This document shows, in pieces, positions 50,501-61,748 of a DNA stretch of 64,000 nt; the first letter of the stretch is position 1, and the number at the start of each line of letters is the position of its first letter. The position numbers were made by a program, and so were the translations under genes. Under the pieces are notes generated by a model that was given only the letters and a program-made list of their open reading frames with translations, ran no database searches and was not told where the DNA came from. The stretch is from Rhodamnia argentea. Taxonomy: Eukaryota; Streptophyta; Magnoliopsida; Myrtales; Myrtaceae. The stretch spans positions 1,240,001-1,304,000 of the forward strand of contig NC_063150.1 of assembly GCF_020921035.1 (NCBI RefSeq), in the 5' to 3' direction.

Positions 50501-53500
50501 GAACTCTGCTTTGATCTCATATAGAAGTTAGTTGAAATTTCATTAAGTTTCTCCAGGTCTTCCTATAATTCATTCTCTGACAAGAAGTTGCATCCTCGTC
50601 AGTTGCTAACAAGCAATTGGCTCCCTGTAAGACTAAGGGGATGCCCTCACACCAATATTACTTGGAGGAAGAACAGCAGGATAGAGAAGTACAACTCTTT
50701 AAAGATTCTAAAGCTTTATCCTTTTTTTTTTTTTACTTAGTCTGTATATTCGAAATTTTTATGGCTTAGCTAGCAAGAGATATCAGGAAAACCTAACAAG
50801 CACATTCTGTGGGAATGTGGGGGCTCTAGAATTCGCCATCCTCTCCTCGACTCCTTTTTGTATAGGGGAAAGGTAGAGAACTTATGGTTCATGCTGGAAT
50901 GTGCAGCAAAAGTATAACTATTCCTGCATAACAAGCAAAGTTAAGTTGTTGGATCCTAATCTCCTGGATGCACGTCAAGGAGCCAGACATTGGACTACCC
51001 AAAAGTGAAAGGATCACACATGAGCGTGCTTGTTAACCAATATCAACTAATAAACTCACTGTGCATTTTTATTGCCGTATCTGATAGTCTGATGCACAAG
51101 AAGCATACGTAGGCCACAAAATGAATACTCAGAATCCAACAAATTAAGGAAAACAGTTATATATGGAACTTCATGGTCGATATGTCCTAATAGAAAAATG
51201 CGCTACATCACATAAAAAGGACTTTGTGCCGGCCGAGCAGTCATTCTGATATGTATAAACAGAATTTAAACTTATATCCTAAACAACGGATAAAATATCT
51301 GGCCCGTATCTGTCCACACAGTTGATTTTGACTGTGTGGTCATCGAAAGCCAACTAGCTCTTGGAGCATAAACTGTGGGTCCAGCCAATTTTAGAAACAC
51401 CCATCCAAATTGCTCCATTTTAGATGGAAAACATGAATATCATATAAGGATATGAAAATAGATTCAGCCAAACCAGACCTATGTGAAAGGGGTTCTTGCT
51501 GAAGAGGCTTAATTAGATAATTATCACACTAGAACTTGACTGAAGCTGTGGACCACCAAATGGAAGAAACTAATAAATGGCATAAGAAAAGGCATCTGAA
51601 ATGCAAAGAAAGAGCATACAAAGTAGAATTAAAACCAAGTTAAGTTGAGTTTTAATTCCAAGGAACTAATCTATGCGTTGGTCGAGGTGAAATTGATGTA
51701 CCATCACCACTTAGTGTTTTCATCCAAAACCAAAAGTTCGGACTGCCTTTTGAAGCATTTGTGCATTAATATAATGTCCCTAGAAACATGAACAAAGGGA
51801 AGAAAAACAACTAACTAGATCTTTTTCAACACATTAATTATTTTATCATCAAGAAATACCTGCTGTCTTCGCATAATTCATGCCTACAGATAGATGTCAC
51901 AAATTCAAATGTCAGCTTGTTGTGCGACTCAAAAGGCACAAAATCAGCGTGAGAGATTTATATAGGTTATCTGTTTTCCCTTGTTTGATTCATGAAGGAT
52001 GTCACACAAGCTCATATTTTCTTCTCGCCCCAAAAAGTGGTACTACACGATCATACGCATACATAGAACATTAAGACTGTATATACAGGACAAACAACAA
52101 GAACAGACCTTCTTTGGTATGCAGGAGATCTCACGAAGTTCCTTAACAGTAAGCACTCTTAAGATACCCATCAATTCATCCGTTTGTAGGCCTTCTGCAC
52201 ATTCAAATGGAATTACGTATCCTTTCCCTGCATTGGAAAAGACAGAATTTAATCAGCAACTGTTATTTAGAAGTCTGCATGTACTAAACATGAACATTCC
52301 AGACAACCAGAGAGCTCATTGACAGCTTGCAGAGCATTAGAGATCTCCAGATAGGAGATGTTGGACAACCGGAACCATGGCCCTGCAGTAAGACAGTTCT
52401 GCAGAATTAGTTCCAAAAGGTCCAGAAATTAGAGATCCAATGTGGCAATGGATATGGTAGCACATAATCAAGCACTGCAATGTCAACAACACTCGGCTCA
52501 CTCTCCAACAAACAATCAAGCATTGATTGGAGAAAATTTAGAAAGACAACCATAAAAGAGATAAATGAAATGCCCTTATAAAGTTTTCTGCATCCTAGCT
52601 TTGATATGTCATATTGCTTTAATTACCAGCTCATAAGCAATGACCACTAACCAGTTTGAATCATTCAACGCAATGAAGAATCATATGAAAAAAATGGCCA
52701 TAAAACGAGTAGTGAATAGCAAGGTGGATACATGACCATGTTTTTATGTTTTAGTTCTGCCAGATGGAAGGAAAAGCAAAAGGGATCAACACAATGATCA
52801 CAATTCTCATAATCTTGTTGCTGGCCAACACACATGTGGAGCCAATTTATAATAGTTTCCCCAATGAATTTGTTAAATTAAACATTAAAATCAATTAATA
52901 AAGGGGGAAGAACCTTTCCGTGAATAAAGCCGGACAAAAAGCCTCTGACTATCATCCGAGAGTGAAGTGAATGATTCTGCAAGAACAGACATGAGACTAT
53001 AACCTTTGTAAAAGGAAGTAGCAGACAGATGCTGATGATATGAAGTACTGAAATCCATACCCATGAACAGTTTCTCATCTTCTGTGAAAAGATTGGAACT
53101 TCTGATTAAGACCTCGTGTATTAGTAGACTGAAATTCTGTTGATATTTTGTCATACTGGGTGGGTTTTTCCTTGCTGCTTCAACTTCTTGCAAAATACTT
53201 GTCCACAAACATTTGATACCGTCAACGTCATCATGCTTCCCCTCGCCACGCAGTATCGTCCCATGACAACTTATCTGTATGGGGACAATGTCATGATTAT
53301 GGTTTGGAAGAGCAGTCACACTTCCCTGCATAAAAGCACGTAGTGAATTGAGCCTTTTACAAAGCAATGCATCAAGGTCTAGAGTCCTCTTATGATTGCC
53401 TCTTTCCCCCCTTTCTACCAGAAGGTAAAAGGTACCACAGAGCATAGCATCCATAAACAGAGCATTTGTAAAGGAGCAGCATGCCAAACAGAGAAAAATG

Positions 53501-56400
53501 GCAACAACTCAAGAAACTTTTTACCTGTTCTCTCAATCTTTTTCATATAATAAAACCGCGAAGAAAACTCACGAAGCATCACCAAATGTGCTTACACAAT
53601 AATACTTGGTTTGATATCGCGAAGGCCGTAGATTCTTTGTCCGAGCTCAATCGAAGAAATGTAATGCATGATAACAGAAGCAGTTTTCTCTTTTCCTTAA
53701 TGACAGATATGCCACTCCAAGCCCAAATTCAGTTGCCTACCAATTCTGCCTCCTTTTTAATACATATTTAACATTGCCAAAGCAAGAGAGTTATCTCAAA
53801 CACAAACGTGGAGAAACTTACAAATCGTTAAAGCTTAGTGCACAACTATCGTCCATTTCTCATGCTCTTATTCCTACTTTGAAGTTTAGGAATGTAAGAG
53901 TTCGCCCTAAATAAATCTCCAGCACAAGGTAGGGAGTCAGGTTTCCAAACAATTTCTGGGGACTGAATCAAGGGAGTCACATTCCCAAACCATTTCCGGG
54001 AGTTAGGTCCACTAGAGGGAATCCATGCCTCATTATGAAAAAGGACTTGACAGAAATTAATGTACCATGTAAGCTTCCGCCATGCACAGACCTCCTTTTC
54101 GGGGTTCGATTTCATATATAACTAGGAGTGAGCGGTTTCGGGTTCCTTAAAGATTTCACTTGGAACCTGGAATGTACCCGTCGGAACAGGTTCCTCATTT
54201 TTTTGAACCTGAAACCTACTCGTCATACCCCGAAACCTAGAACCTACCTCGTCACAGATTCTAGGGTCGGTTCCGGGATGCCCGGGAACATGCTAATTTC
54301 TTTTCTTTTCTTTTCTTTTTTCATTTTTAGTTAAGCAAAATGAGAATGAACGCTACAACCTCTAAAGGGAAGTAGTGATGAGCGGTTTCAAGTTCTATAC
54401 AAGTTACATTTAGAACTTAAAACCAACCCCTTGGAACACGTTCATCATTTTTTGGAATACGGAACCTAAAAATTTGTTTGGCTCCGGATTATATGCTCAT
54501 CAGCAGACGCCATCGAATATTGTAAGATCGTGCGAAGACATATAACAAGAAAAACACAAAAATTTATTTTAGGATTTAGGGTCCAGGTTCTAGGTAGTGG
54601 CACCTAAAACTACCCATTGGAACAGGTTTCTCAATTTTTGAAATCTCGAACCTACCTCCATACCTTGAAACCTGGAACCGGACCGGTTCTCATAAGTTCC
54701 GGTTCCAGGTTTCCGGTTTTACCTAGGAACCATGCTCACCCCTATATATAACTAACTAGATGACATGCAACACCAGCAACTAACAAGATCCATGTTCTCC
54801 ATCCACCACGCTAACCATCAACATTTAAATCACACCGATGAATTCGTCTTCAACTGTTATCAATTAATTCTCACAAAAAAAAATGAAAACAACCCATGCA
54901 ATTTAATATCAGTAGAAAAACAGACAAGAAAATGCCAGCAGATTGTAAAGAGAGATTTGAGTCGACATATTCATGTGTAGCTAAGAAATACCATACCTCA
55001 AAACTCAAGCAGTGCTTCTCTACAAGAGGGGATATATATTGAGCCAAGGAACGGGGAAGATAACCAAGGCAGCATCCTGAGTCAGCAGATAGAACCTGAT
55101 TCGAGAAAACTATCATTAGCAGAAAGACAAAGCAAGTGAAATCTCCCTAACTGCATCCACAGTCATACGGACCTTGATTGCACTTGGATCCTTGACATTT
55201 TCTGGTTCTCTCAAAAGGGAGATTGCCATCCCAAGTTTTAACTCCTTTTCATCACTAAACTTGCGACCAACGATAAATGTGTCAACAACTGTCCCAAAGA
55301 TATCCTCGACACCAATATCAAAGTGACGAGTCATCTTCTTGGGAGACAGCGAGGCTGATTCGACCTTCCTAGCAATTTGGCATTCACTGCCAAAACTTCT
55401 AGCACGACCATTTAGAAGCAAACTATCCCCATTTTCAACCGTGTCAACCTCATGCCCTCCATTAGCTGAATCTTCATGAGGATTATTGCAAACTTCATAA
55501 ACAGTCGATTGTTCCAAGTCTAACTCGACAGGGCAAACCTGAACTTTCGATTGTGGAGAAAAATTTAACTGCAAAAGTGTGCGCTGGGTCAATTTCCTCT
55601 TGGTTCCTCTGGTCAAGCATGTATCTGGAGTGGAGGTAATGAATCAAAAGCTAAATAACCAAAGAAAGAAAATGGAAAAGCTAAGAGCGCTATAAATAGA
55701 GTATTGGACTACGCAGACACTGACTCCACATGATATGAAATGCAATTTACTCAGCATTCAGTACACAAAAATCTACTAATTCAAGCGAGCCGTGTTTTTC
55801 CCCCCTCAACTATGGTAGGCTTATATCGTGTTTGAGTCAAGTCTATGCACTCAAAAGCGAATAAATATAGGCAACCAACTCACAGAAAGTGAAGAATGCC
55901 ACCTAACTTTCATTCTCAAATTATGTTTCGCAAATCAAACAATGGGATGATGGATGAAGCAAAGAAAATGCCCACCCAAATGCAAATTGACGCCGTAATC
56001 TCCACCGCGGACTTTCTTCCCACAAACAGGGCAAGTTACCCAATCAGAAGCCGGCATCTTCGATACACACTCTCCGTTCTCAACGCCACCTCCCGAATCC
56101 TTCACCTTACGCTCTGGGAATGACAATCCCTGTCCATCCTCCAAAGACACAATGTTTCCACTCTCATCAGCACCCAGATTCAGGCAGCTCTGCCGAAACA
56201 CATGTCGAGCGATGATTCATCAGCTATCTCCAAGCGCCCAATCAAATCGGAGAAATCGTCGGCAAAGAAAGCGTTAATGCGCAATCTATCGATGATTCTA
56301 CCTGGAGAGAAGAGGCAGAGGAGAGGAGCAAGTGGCGATTGGGGAGGAACCGCCGGCGTTTCCCGATCAGACGGACCAGGCTTTCTCTGCCCGTCAGCAT
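47594..56400 (-). CDS. FAN1: FAN1 structure-specific nuclease (Fanconi-associated nuclease 1 homologue)
   Basis: Fifteen exons in phase: 56400-56302, 56189-55976, 55624-55173, 55095-54997, 53325-53061, 52976-52914, 52382-52308, 52227-52109, 50096-50026, 49932-49845, 49762-49622, 49544-49318, 48878-48605, 48471-48238 and 48034-47594 (TAG), 953 residues. Order: a basic N-terminus (LVRLIGKRRRFLPNR), then a UBZ4 finger (CPVCGKKVRGGDYGVNLHL plus the last Cys from exon 3). Next are a HIRAN-type domain (VVDTFIVGRKFSDEKE), SAP-like and TPR regions, and a C-terminal VRR-NUC domain with SSGMPDLLLW and LVEVKGPNDRLSEQQ, the PD-(D/E)xK catalytic residues. FAN1 repairs DNA interstrand crosslinks with 5' flap nuclease activity. 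All key residues appear intact. A hAT MITE sits in the fourth intron. Confidence 0.95.
49066..49087 (+). mobile_element. 22-bp poly(A) insertion between direct repeats, in a FAN1 intron
   Basis: TTTGGCCAAAAAACAAAAAAAA lies between two perfect copies of ACTATACTAATAC (49053-49065 and 49088-49100). It has the same form as the insertion at 31451 and probably 57380: a short TTxGxCC word followed by poly(A), bounded by a target duplication. Confidence 0.65.
54123..54744. mobile_element. hAT-like MITE, 622 bp, in a FAN1 intron
   Basis: The ends TAGGAGTGAGC and GCTCACCCCTA are inverted repeats. The flanking 8-mers are both TATATAAC (54115-54122 and 54745-54752), a perfect hAT-type target duplication, making this the youngest-looking of the four copies. 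The interior is filled with GGAACCTGGAACC and GGTTCC words in both orientations. It lies between FAN1 exons 4 (54997-55095) and 5 (53061-53325). Confidence 0.93.
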
Positions 56401-56639
56401 CGGAAAGTTGGGCGACTTCCTCATTGCCGGCGGCTCCTTCATGAAAAGTTGGAGCTGGAATGGGAACAGGCTCTCCGATGTATCATCGTCGCCTCGCTTC
56501 CGCCATTGCCACTTGCTTCCAGATCTTCCGAGCAGTAGAAGATGGGATGGTGACCCTAGCTCTCCCGTGCAAAGTGATTCGGTGAATGGGAATTTATAAG
56601 CTGACGAAAATGATCCCGCCAATTTGACAATTTATATTG

Positions 56640-58151
56640 GACTGCTTCGAGGGCTCTGAAAAAAAAAATTCAAAAAAAAAATGAAACATTTGAAAAAAAC
56701 GAAAATTATTTTTGCCGTTCACGAAAATATTTAAATTTAAATTATCATCTGTATTTAAAATATTTTTTATTAATTCATTATTTAATCATCTTTTTTAAGA
56801 AGATTTTTTCGTAACCATTCATTTTTCACAAAACAAATGAATCATCAATTACCAATATTTATTTGAATTTTCTTAATTATGAGCTTCTCTTATTTCTGAT
56901 GAGCGAAAAAAAAATTCTTATTTTTTACCCACTTTTATTTATGCACATTATGTGTACTGGCTATTCTATAAACTGAGGAGTTACTAAGTTTTGCTTGAAA
57001 GTTGGTAAATTTAGAACGATAAATACTATCTTGGCAACTCGAAAAGTTTGTAAAGCAATCGGAAAATATGTTTGGTAAGTAACTTGAATTAAATTTAGTA
57101 ATACCGTAAAAGAAGCAAGTAAATTGAAGATGTTAGCCAAGAAAATGAGTCATTAAAATAAGGATTAACTTGGTAATAACTTGAGATGTTCGTAAATTTG
57201 AAGCATGCTTAAGTTGCATATAAAAGTTTGTAAATGATATAAAAAAAAAATTGGCTTGCTTTTTTACAGGAAAAATCCAAACAGAAAATGATAATTAATT
57301 AAAATGACAGTTGACAACCCGATGTGAAAGTAAGGGATTACTAATCAAAGGCACATAAAGTCATAACTCAATCGTAGAGTTTTTTTTTTTTGGTCGAATC
57401 TCAATATGAGAGTTAACAACTCAAGATCAGTTAATAATTAATCTGATAGAAGTTGGTAAGTCACTCTAATTTCAAGACAATTTCATATAAGAGTTTATAA
57501 ATTCAAAACGAAATAAATTGCGCAAATAAAAGTTGGAAAGTCAATAATAACGATTGTAATTTGCAGGCTATTATAGAATATTGATTGTTGACACCTAATT
57601 AAAAGCGGGTCACGACATTGACAATTTCACAAAAAGTAAGGGTAAAAGTTACCAAAAAAAATTGCCTGGAAAATAAAATCATCAGTAATTTTATTTGCCA
57701 ATAATTTCTTTTCACAACTTACCTCCACTTCTTAAATTTTTTTTCACAAATCCGCAGTTTTTGGCACGGAACAAGAGATTCTGCTTTTATAGACAGGGTG
57801 AATATGATTAATCATGCCTTAAAGAGATAATTATGTTTGAAGCACGACATGAAAATGTCAAAAACCATTGACGATTCAAAATAATTGCACAAAGCACAAC
57901 GCCATTTGTCTTCTCCATGTTATTTGTGCATAATTTATTTTAACATCTTCTTGATCATTACAAACAATTTCTTCAATCACGCATGGAACGAAAAAAAGTG
58001 CGCGACCATTCTAAGTTTGGGTCATTTTATTTGATTTACCAAGGTGCGCATTCAACACGACTTTAGAATAGCACTCTAGAAACTAGTTTTGTGTAAAGGC
58101 ATCTTGTCATTGCTCAAATCTTCAATTTCCATTCGTTATTTCTCACGTCGC
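56640..58151. other. Intergenic, no gene seen
   Basis: Very AT-rich. The part from 56980 to 57560 repeats loosely the words AGTTGGTAA and AGTTTGTAAAT every 50-70 bp, perhaps an ancient tandem repeat. No gene recognised. Confidence 0.45.
57380..57398 (-). mobile_element. Probable poly(A) micro-insertion, reverse orientation
   Basis: Read on the minus strand the insert is TTCGACC followed by about twelve A, identical in form to 31451. The flanks CTCAATCGTAGAG and CTCAATATGAGAG match at 10 of 13 positions, so the target duplication has aged. Confidence 0.45.
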
Positions 58152-58988
58152 AGGAAATTGACCAAAAAAAGTCGTAAATTTATCACGCCAATAAAGTTCA
58201 ATCATAAACTTTTTAATTGTTCCAACTTAGTCATAAACATTTTTTACGTTTTGCCAATATAGTCAATTGGACCAATTTTGGCCGAAAATCACTAATGTGA
58301 ATGTTAGTTGCCCTATGTTGTATAATTGGCGCTAATGTGAATAAAATTTACAAATTTTTTGATTTTTTTTTCTTATTTCCTTCTCCTCTATCGATCAATG
58401 GGCCTCGATGATGGATGGCAACCGGTCACTGGCTACGACAAGCGAGGGTCACCCTTGCTAGATCTAGCGAGGTCGAGCCTTGCCAAAAGTCAGCACGAGC
58501 GAGGTTCACCCAAAGTTGGTGAGGCCGGCCCTCGCCGGCCTTCCGGGAGGGCAACCTTTGTTGGCTTCCCGAGAGGGAGGTCGGCGAGGTTGCCCCTCAT
58601 CAAATCACAATGAGGGTCATCTCGCCCGAGGCTGGTAAGGGCAACCCTCATTGGTAGTTGCCTTTGGCCCGTCGCCTACCATCATTGAGGCCCGGCAATA
58701 GGTGAAGGAAGAATGGAAAAAAAAAAAAAAGAGAAGAGGAAATATAATAAAAATGGAAATAGAAAATTGGAAAAAATGTTATAAAACTAATAAATTTTGT
58801 CATATGAGTGTCGGTCATGCTACGTAAGATGGCTGGCGATTACGTCAGCAATTTTCGGCTAAAATTGAGTGGATAGACTATATTGGCAAAGCGTGAAAAT
58901 GTTTAGAATTAAATTAGCACAATTGAAAAGTTTAGAAATGAATTGGTACAAGTGCAATAGATTTAGGACTGTTTTAGTAATTTTTTTC
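58152..58988. mobile_element. MULE-like long-TIR element adjoining the Hv1 stop codon
   Basis: The left arm (58153-58300: GGAAATTGACCAAAAAAAGTC, AACTTTTTAATTGTTCCAAC, GCCAATATAGTC) is the imperfect reverse complement of the right arm (58850-58985: GACTATATTGGCAAAGCG, GCACAATTGAAAAGTTTAG). The core is GC-rich with CTCGCC/GGCGAG words. The 9-mers TCACGTCGC (58143-58151) and TCATTTCGC (58989-58997) match at 7 of 9, consistent with a Mutator-type target duplication. No transposase is present. Confidence 0.72.
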
Positions 58989-58998
58989 TCATTTCGCC

Positions 58999-59727
58999 CT
59001 AGTTACATGCATGCACGCATTGCGCAATATCGTCTTCTAGCTGCTCTATCCTCTCGTTCATCTGATCCGCCGCCTCTCGCAGCCTCTGATTCTCTTGCCG
59101 GAGGGACTCGAACTCGTTCAAGATGAGCTCAACCTGCGCCTCGATGGCCTCGTCGCTCAGCTCGAACGCACCCTCAACAACTCGCAAGATCCTCCACAGG
59201 CTCACCACCGCGATCAGCCCGCCACCCTTCTTCTCCAAGAACGCTTCCAAGAACAAGGCCCCGACGGCCACCAGCCCATCGACCACGTAGCCCGGCCGCC
59301 GAAAGAACGATCTCCCCGACGCGACCACGAGAGCGAATGTCTTGGCGGAGAGGAGGCTCAAGATCGCTATGCCCACCCAGTGGTACCAAGTCTCTCGAGA
59401 ATCGGTCCGGGGTTTCAGGCTCGCGTTGGTTAAAGAAGAAGAGAGCTCAAAGGAGGTGATGATCGTGTCTGCCAGGAGCAAGAAAATGGAAAAGATGTGG
59501 GCAAAGTTGGAGTCCAGGAATTTCCCTACGCGGGTCCGCCACGCTGCGATGCTCGGGTCTGCGGTGTTCGTGCCGCGCGATTCTCCGGGGCCGAAGAAGA
59601 GCCGCCACTTCCGTCTCCGGCTCCAGCTTCTGACGAGGCCTCCGATCGACGATTCAACGGCTTCGAAGGTTGGGGAAACGCTCGATTGCGGTCGAACAAT
59701 TTGAGATGATCCGGCAATCGGAAGCAT
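58999..59727 (-). CDS. Plant voltage-gated proton channel Hv1
   Basis: Single exon, 242 residues from the chosen ATG. In-frame ATGs further upstream at 59757 and 59901 would give 252 or 300 residues; I prefer MLPIAG at 59727 by its distance to the conserved RRRKWRLFFGPG. Four hydrophobic voltage-sensor segments are visible: S1 FSIFLLLADTIITSFELSS, S2 YHWVGIAILSLLSAKTFAL, S3 YVVDGLVAVGALFLEAFLE and S4 LIAVVSLWRILRVVEGAFEL. The C-terminus is a coiled coil (LRQENQRLREAADQMNERIE) expected to pair subunits. The S1 Asp typical of proton selectivity and the W-R-x-x-R of S4 are present. Plant Hv1 proteins pass protons outward across the plasma membrane upon depolarisation or mechanical priming. The stop codon directly borders a transposon. 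Confidence 0.88.
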   Translation of the reverse strand: MLPIAGSSQIVRPQSSVSPTFEAVESSIGGLVRSWSRRRKWRLFFGPGESRGTNTADPSIAAWRTRVGKFLDSNFAHIFSIFLLLADTIITSFELSSSLTNASLKPRTDSRETWYHWVGIAILSLLSAKTFALVVASGRSFFRRPGYVVDGLVAVGALFLEAFLEKKGGGLIAVVSLWRILRVVEGAFELSDEAIEAQVELILNEFESLRQENQRLREAADQMNERIEQLEDDIAQCVHACN

Positions 59728-60109
59728 ATTGCTCCGCGCGCAAATGTGTAGAAACATTGTAAGGACAAACGAAGACGAGTTGAAAGGCGAATGCCAATGC
59801 CATGGCCCGTTAAAGAACGGAGGTGGAGTGAACGCGGGGAGAAAGGGGGACTTGAAGTGGCAGCAAGGATGAGGCTGGCATGGCTTGTTTGTCCCCCCCA
59901 TTTGGAAGAGACGTCAAGGATGGAGATTGTGCTTTGAGGGTCTACACATGCGGTAGCTTCGAATTCCATGTACACCAAATCTCCAACCCCATGGATTGGC
60001 CTGGCTCATGTGCCGAATATATCCTTAACCATAAGAAAATACCTAAATTGACGATATAATTGTGAAAGCGAAACATTAAGGAAACTCGGGACTTTGTTTA
60101 TTTTTTTAT

Positions 60110-61240
60110 AAGTATAATAAAAGTCATAAAACTTATCACGAAAGTGCAATTCAGTCATAAACTTACAAAGAATGCAATTAAGTTATAACATTTGCCAAAT
60201 TGATGCAATCGAGTTCTTTTATTAACTCCGCCCATCTTGGCTAACGAAAAATGCTGATGTGATTTTTTTAAATATTTTCTCTCTCCTACGATAACGTGGC
60301 TAAAACATGAAACACATAGCTAAAACTACACAATTTTAGTCCAAATCTAATTTCTAATTTAGCTTATTTTCAAGAAAAAATTCGAATAAGAACCCAAAGC
60401 GCCCTAATTTTCTTAAATAAGGGCATGTAATTGACTTTATTTCAATTAAGAGCATGAAGTGAATATTATTTCAAATAAGGAAATGGCCATATCAAACTAA
60501 AAAAAGGGGGTTGCCTCACCGGTTGGTTAGGGAATTTTCATCATTTTTTTTTAATTTTTTCTTCATTTTCTTCATTTTTTTAAAAATTAAAAAAGAAAAA
60601 GAAAAAGAAAAAGAGAGACACATGTGAGAGCTGGATGTCGCCACTCCGATGCCTCGGTAAGTGCTGGTGACCTCGCTAGGTGGGGCGGTGGCCACGGGCG
60701 AGAGGTAAAAAGGAAATGAAGGCGGGAGGGTTGCCCTCCCACCTGTATTTCCTTTTCTCTTTTTTCATTTTAACATTTTGTGTAATTTAATTTAACTAAG
60801 AATTAGGTTAAAATTAGTTTTAACGGAAGTGCCCTTTGATTGGCCGGAATATTTAGCCGATTGGCGAGGTCAAGCTCTTATTTGAAACAATCATGGCTAT
60901 TTTAGACTCTTATTTGAAATTGTCATGCCACTTCAGGCCTTTATTTAAAATAAAGACCACTTCAAACCCTTAATTGAGAAAATGATAGCACTTCGAGCCC
61001 TTATTTGAATTTTTTCTTTTTTAATTTAAAAAATTAATATTAAAAAGTACATTTGTACCAAAACAATGCCGTTTTAGCCTTATGTTTGATGTTTTAACTA
61101 TGTCATTTCTACGTAGGAGAGAGACAATATTACAAAAGTAACGTTAGCATTTTTCGTTAGCCAAGTTAGATGGATTTAATACAAGGACTCGATTGCACCA
61201 GTACAAGTATTATGAATTTCAATGCATTTATCCTTTTTTT
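60110..61240. mobile_element. Inverted-repeat element (outer) carrying another inside
   Basis: The left core (60202-60262: GATGCAATCGAGTTC, CCATCTTGGCTAACGAAAAATGCT) and right core (61143-61200: AGCATTTTTCGTTAGCCAAG, GGACTCGATTGCACC) are reverse complements with few changes. The outer edges are less well matched, so limits are approximate. The interior includes the separate fold-back unit at 60373-61017. No transposase. Confidence 0.6.
60373..61017. mobile_element. Inner fold-back element
   Basis: The left arm GAAAAAATTCGAATAAG, AAATAAGGGCATG, TTTCAATTAAGAGCATG and the right arm CTCTTATTTGAAATTGTC, CAAACCCTTAATTGAG, TTATTTGAATTTTTTC are reverse complements containing several copies of the word TTATTTGAAAT. 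The centre has a GC-rich patch (about 60640-60750). It sits wholly inside the element at 60110-61240. Confidence 0.6.
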
Positions 61241-61748
61241 TTTAACTCGAGACACTCTCGAAACTTTCACAAAATACGATTTTTTAACATCTATAGTGAC
61301 ATACCGATTTTCAATATCTATAGAGACATATCATTTTTTATAATTTGTTTGAAATTTGTACAATGTGTTGAATTTAGCCAGGGAAAGCAAAAGTTAAAAA
61401 AGGGAAAAAAAAAAAACAAAAAAAAGGGGCCATCCGGGCAAGATGAGGGCAACTAATACCCCTAGAAATTGTTATGACATTGAGCTTTTGACTTTCATTA
61501 ATTGAAATGAGTTTTGTCAAGAGTTAAAGTCAAGAATCAAGATCGTACTAAGATCTATCATGTTCTCCAAATCCGACCCTACCAATCAAACTCCCCTTCG
61601 ACACAACAATAATAATAATAATAAATAAATAAATAAATAAATAAACTCCCCAACGAAAAGAATCTGAGACACGTGGCAGGATGGAGAAATTCATAGGTTG
61701 GACTTTTCTATCGTCATTATCCTACTGCAATAATTCAACTCCCATGAC

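Noticed and set aside
59095..59709. Plus-strand frames of 70-120 codons
   Set aside because: They are antisense shadows of the Hv1 coding exon.
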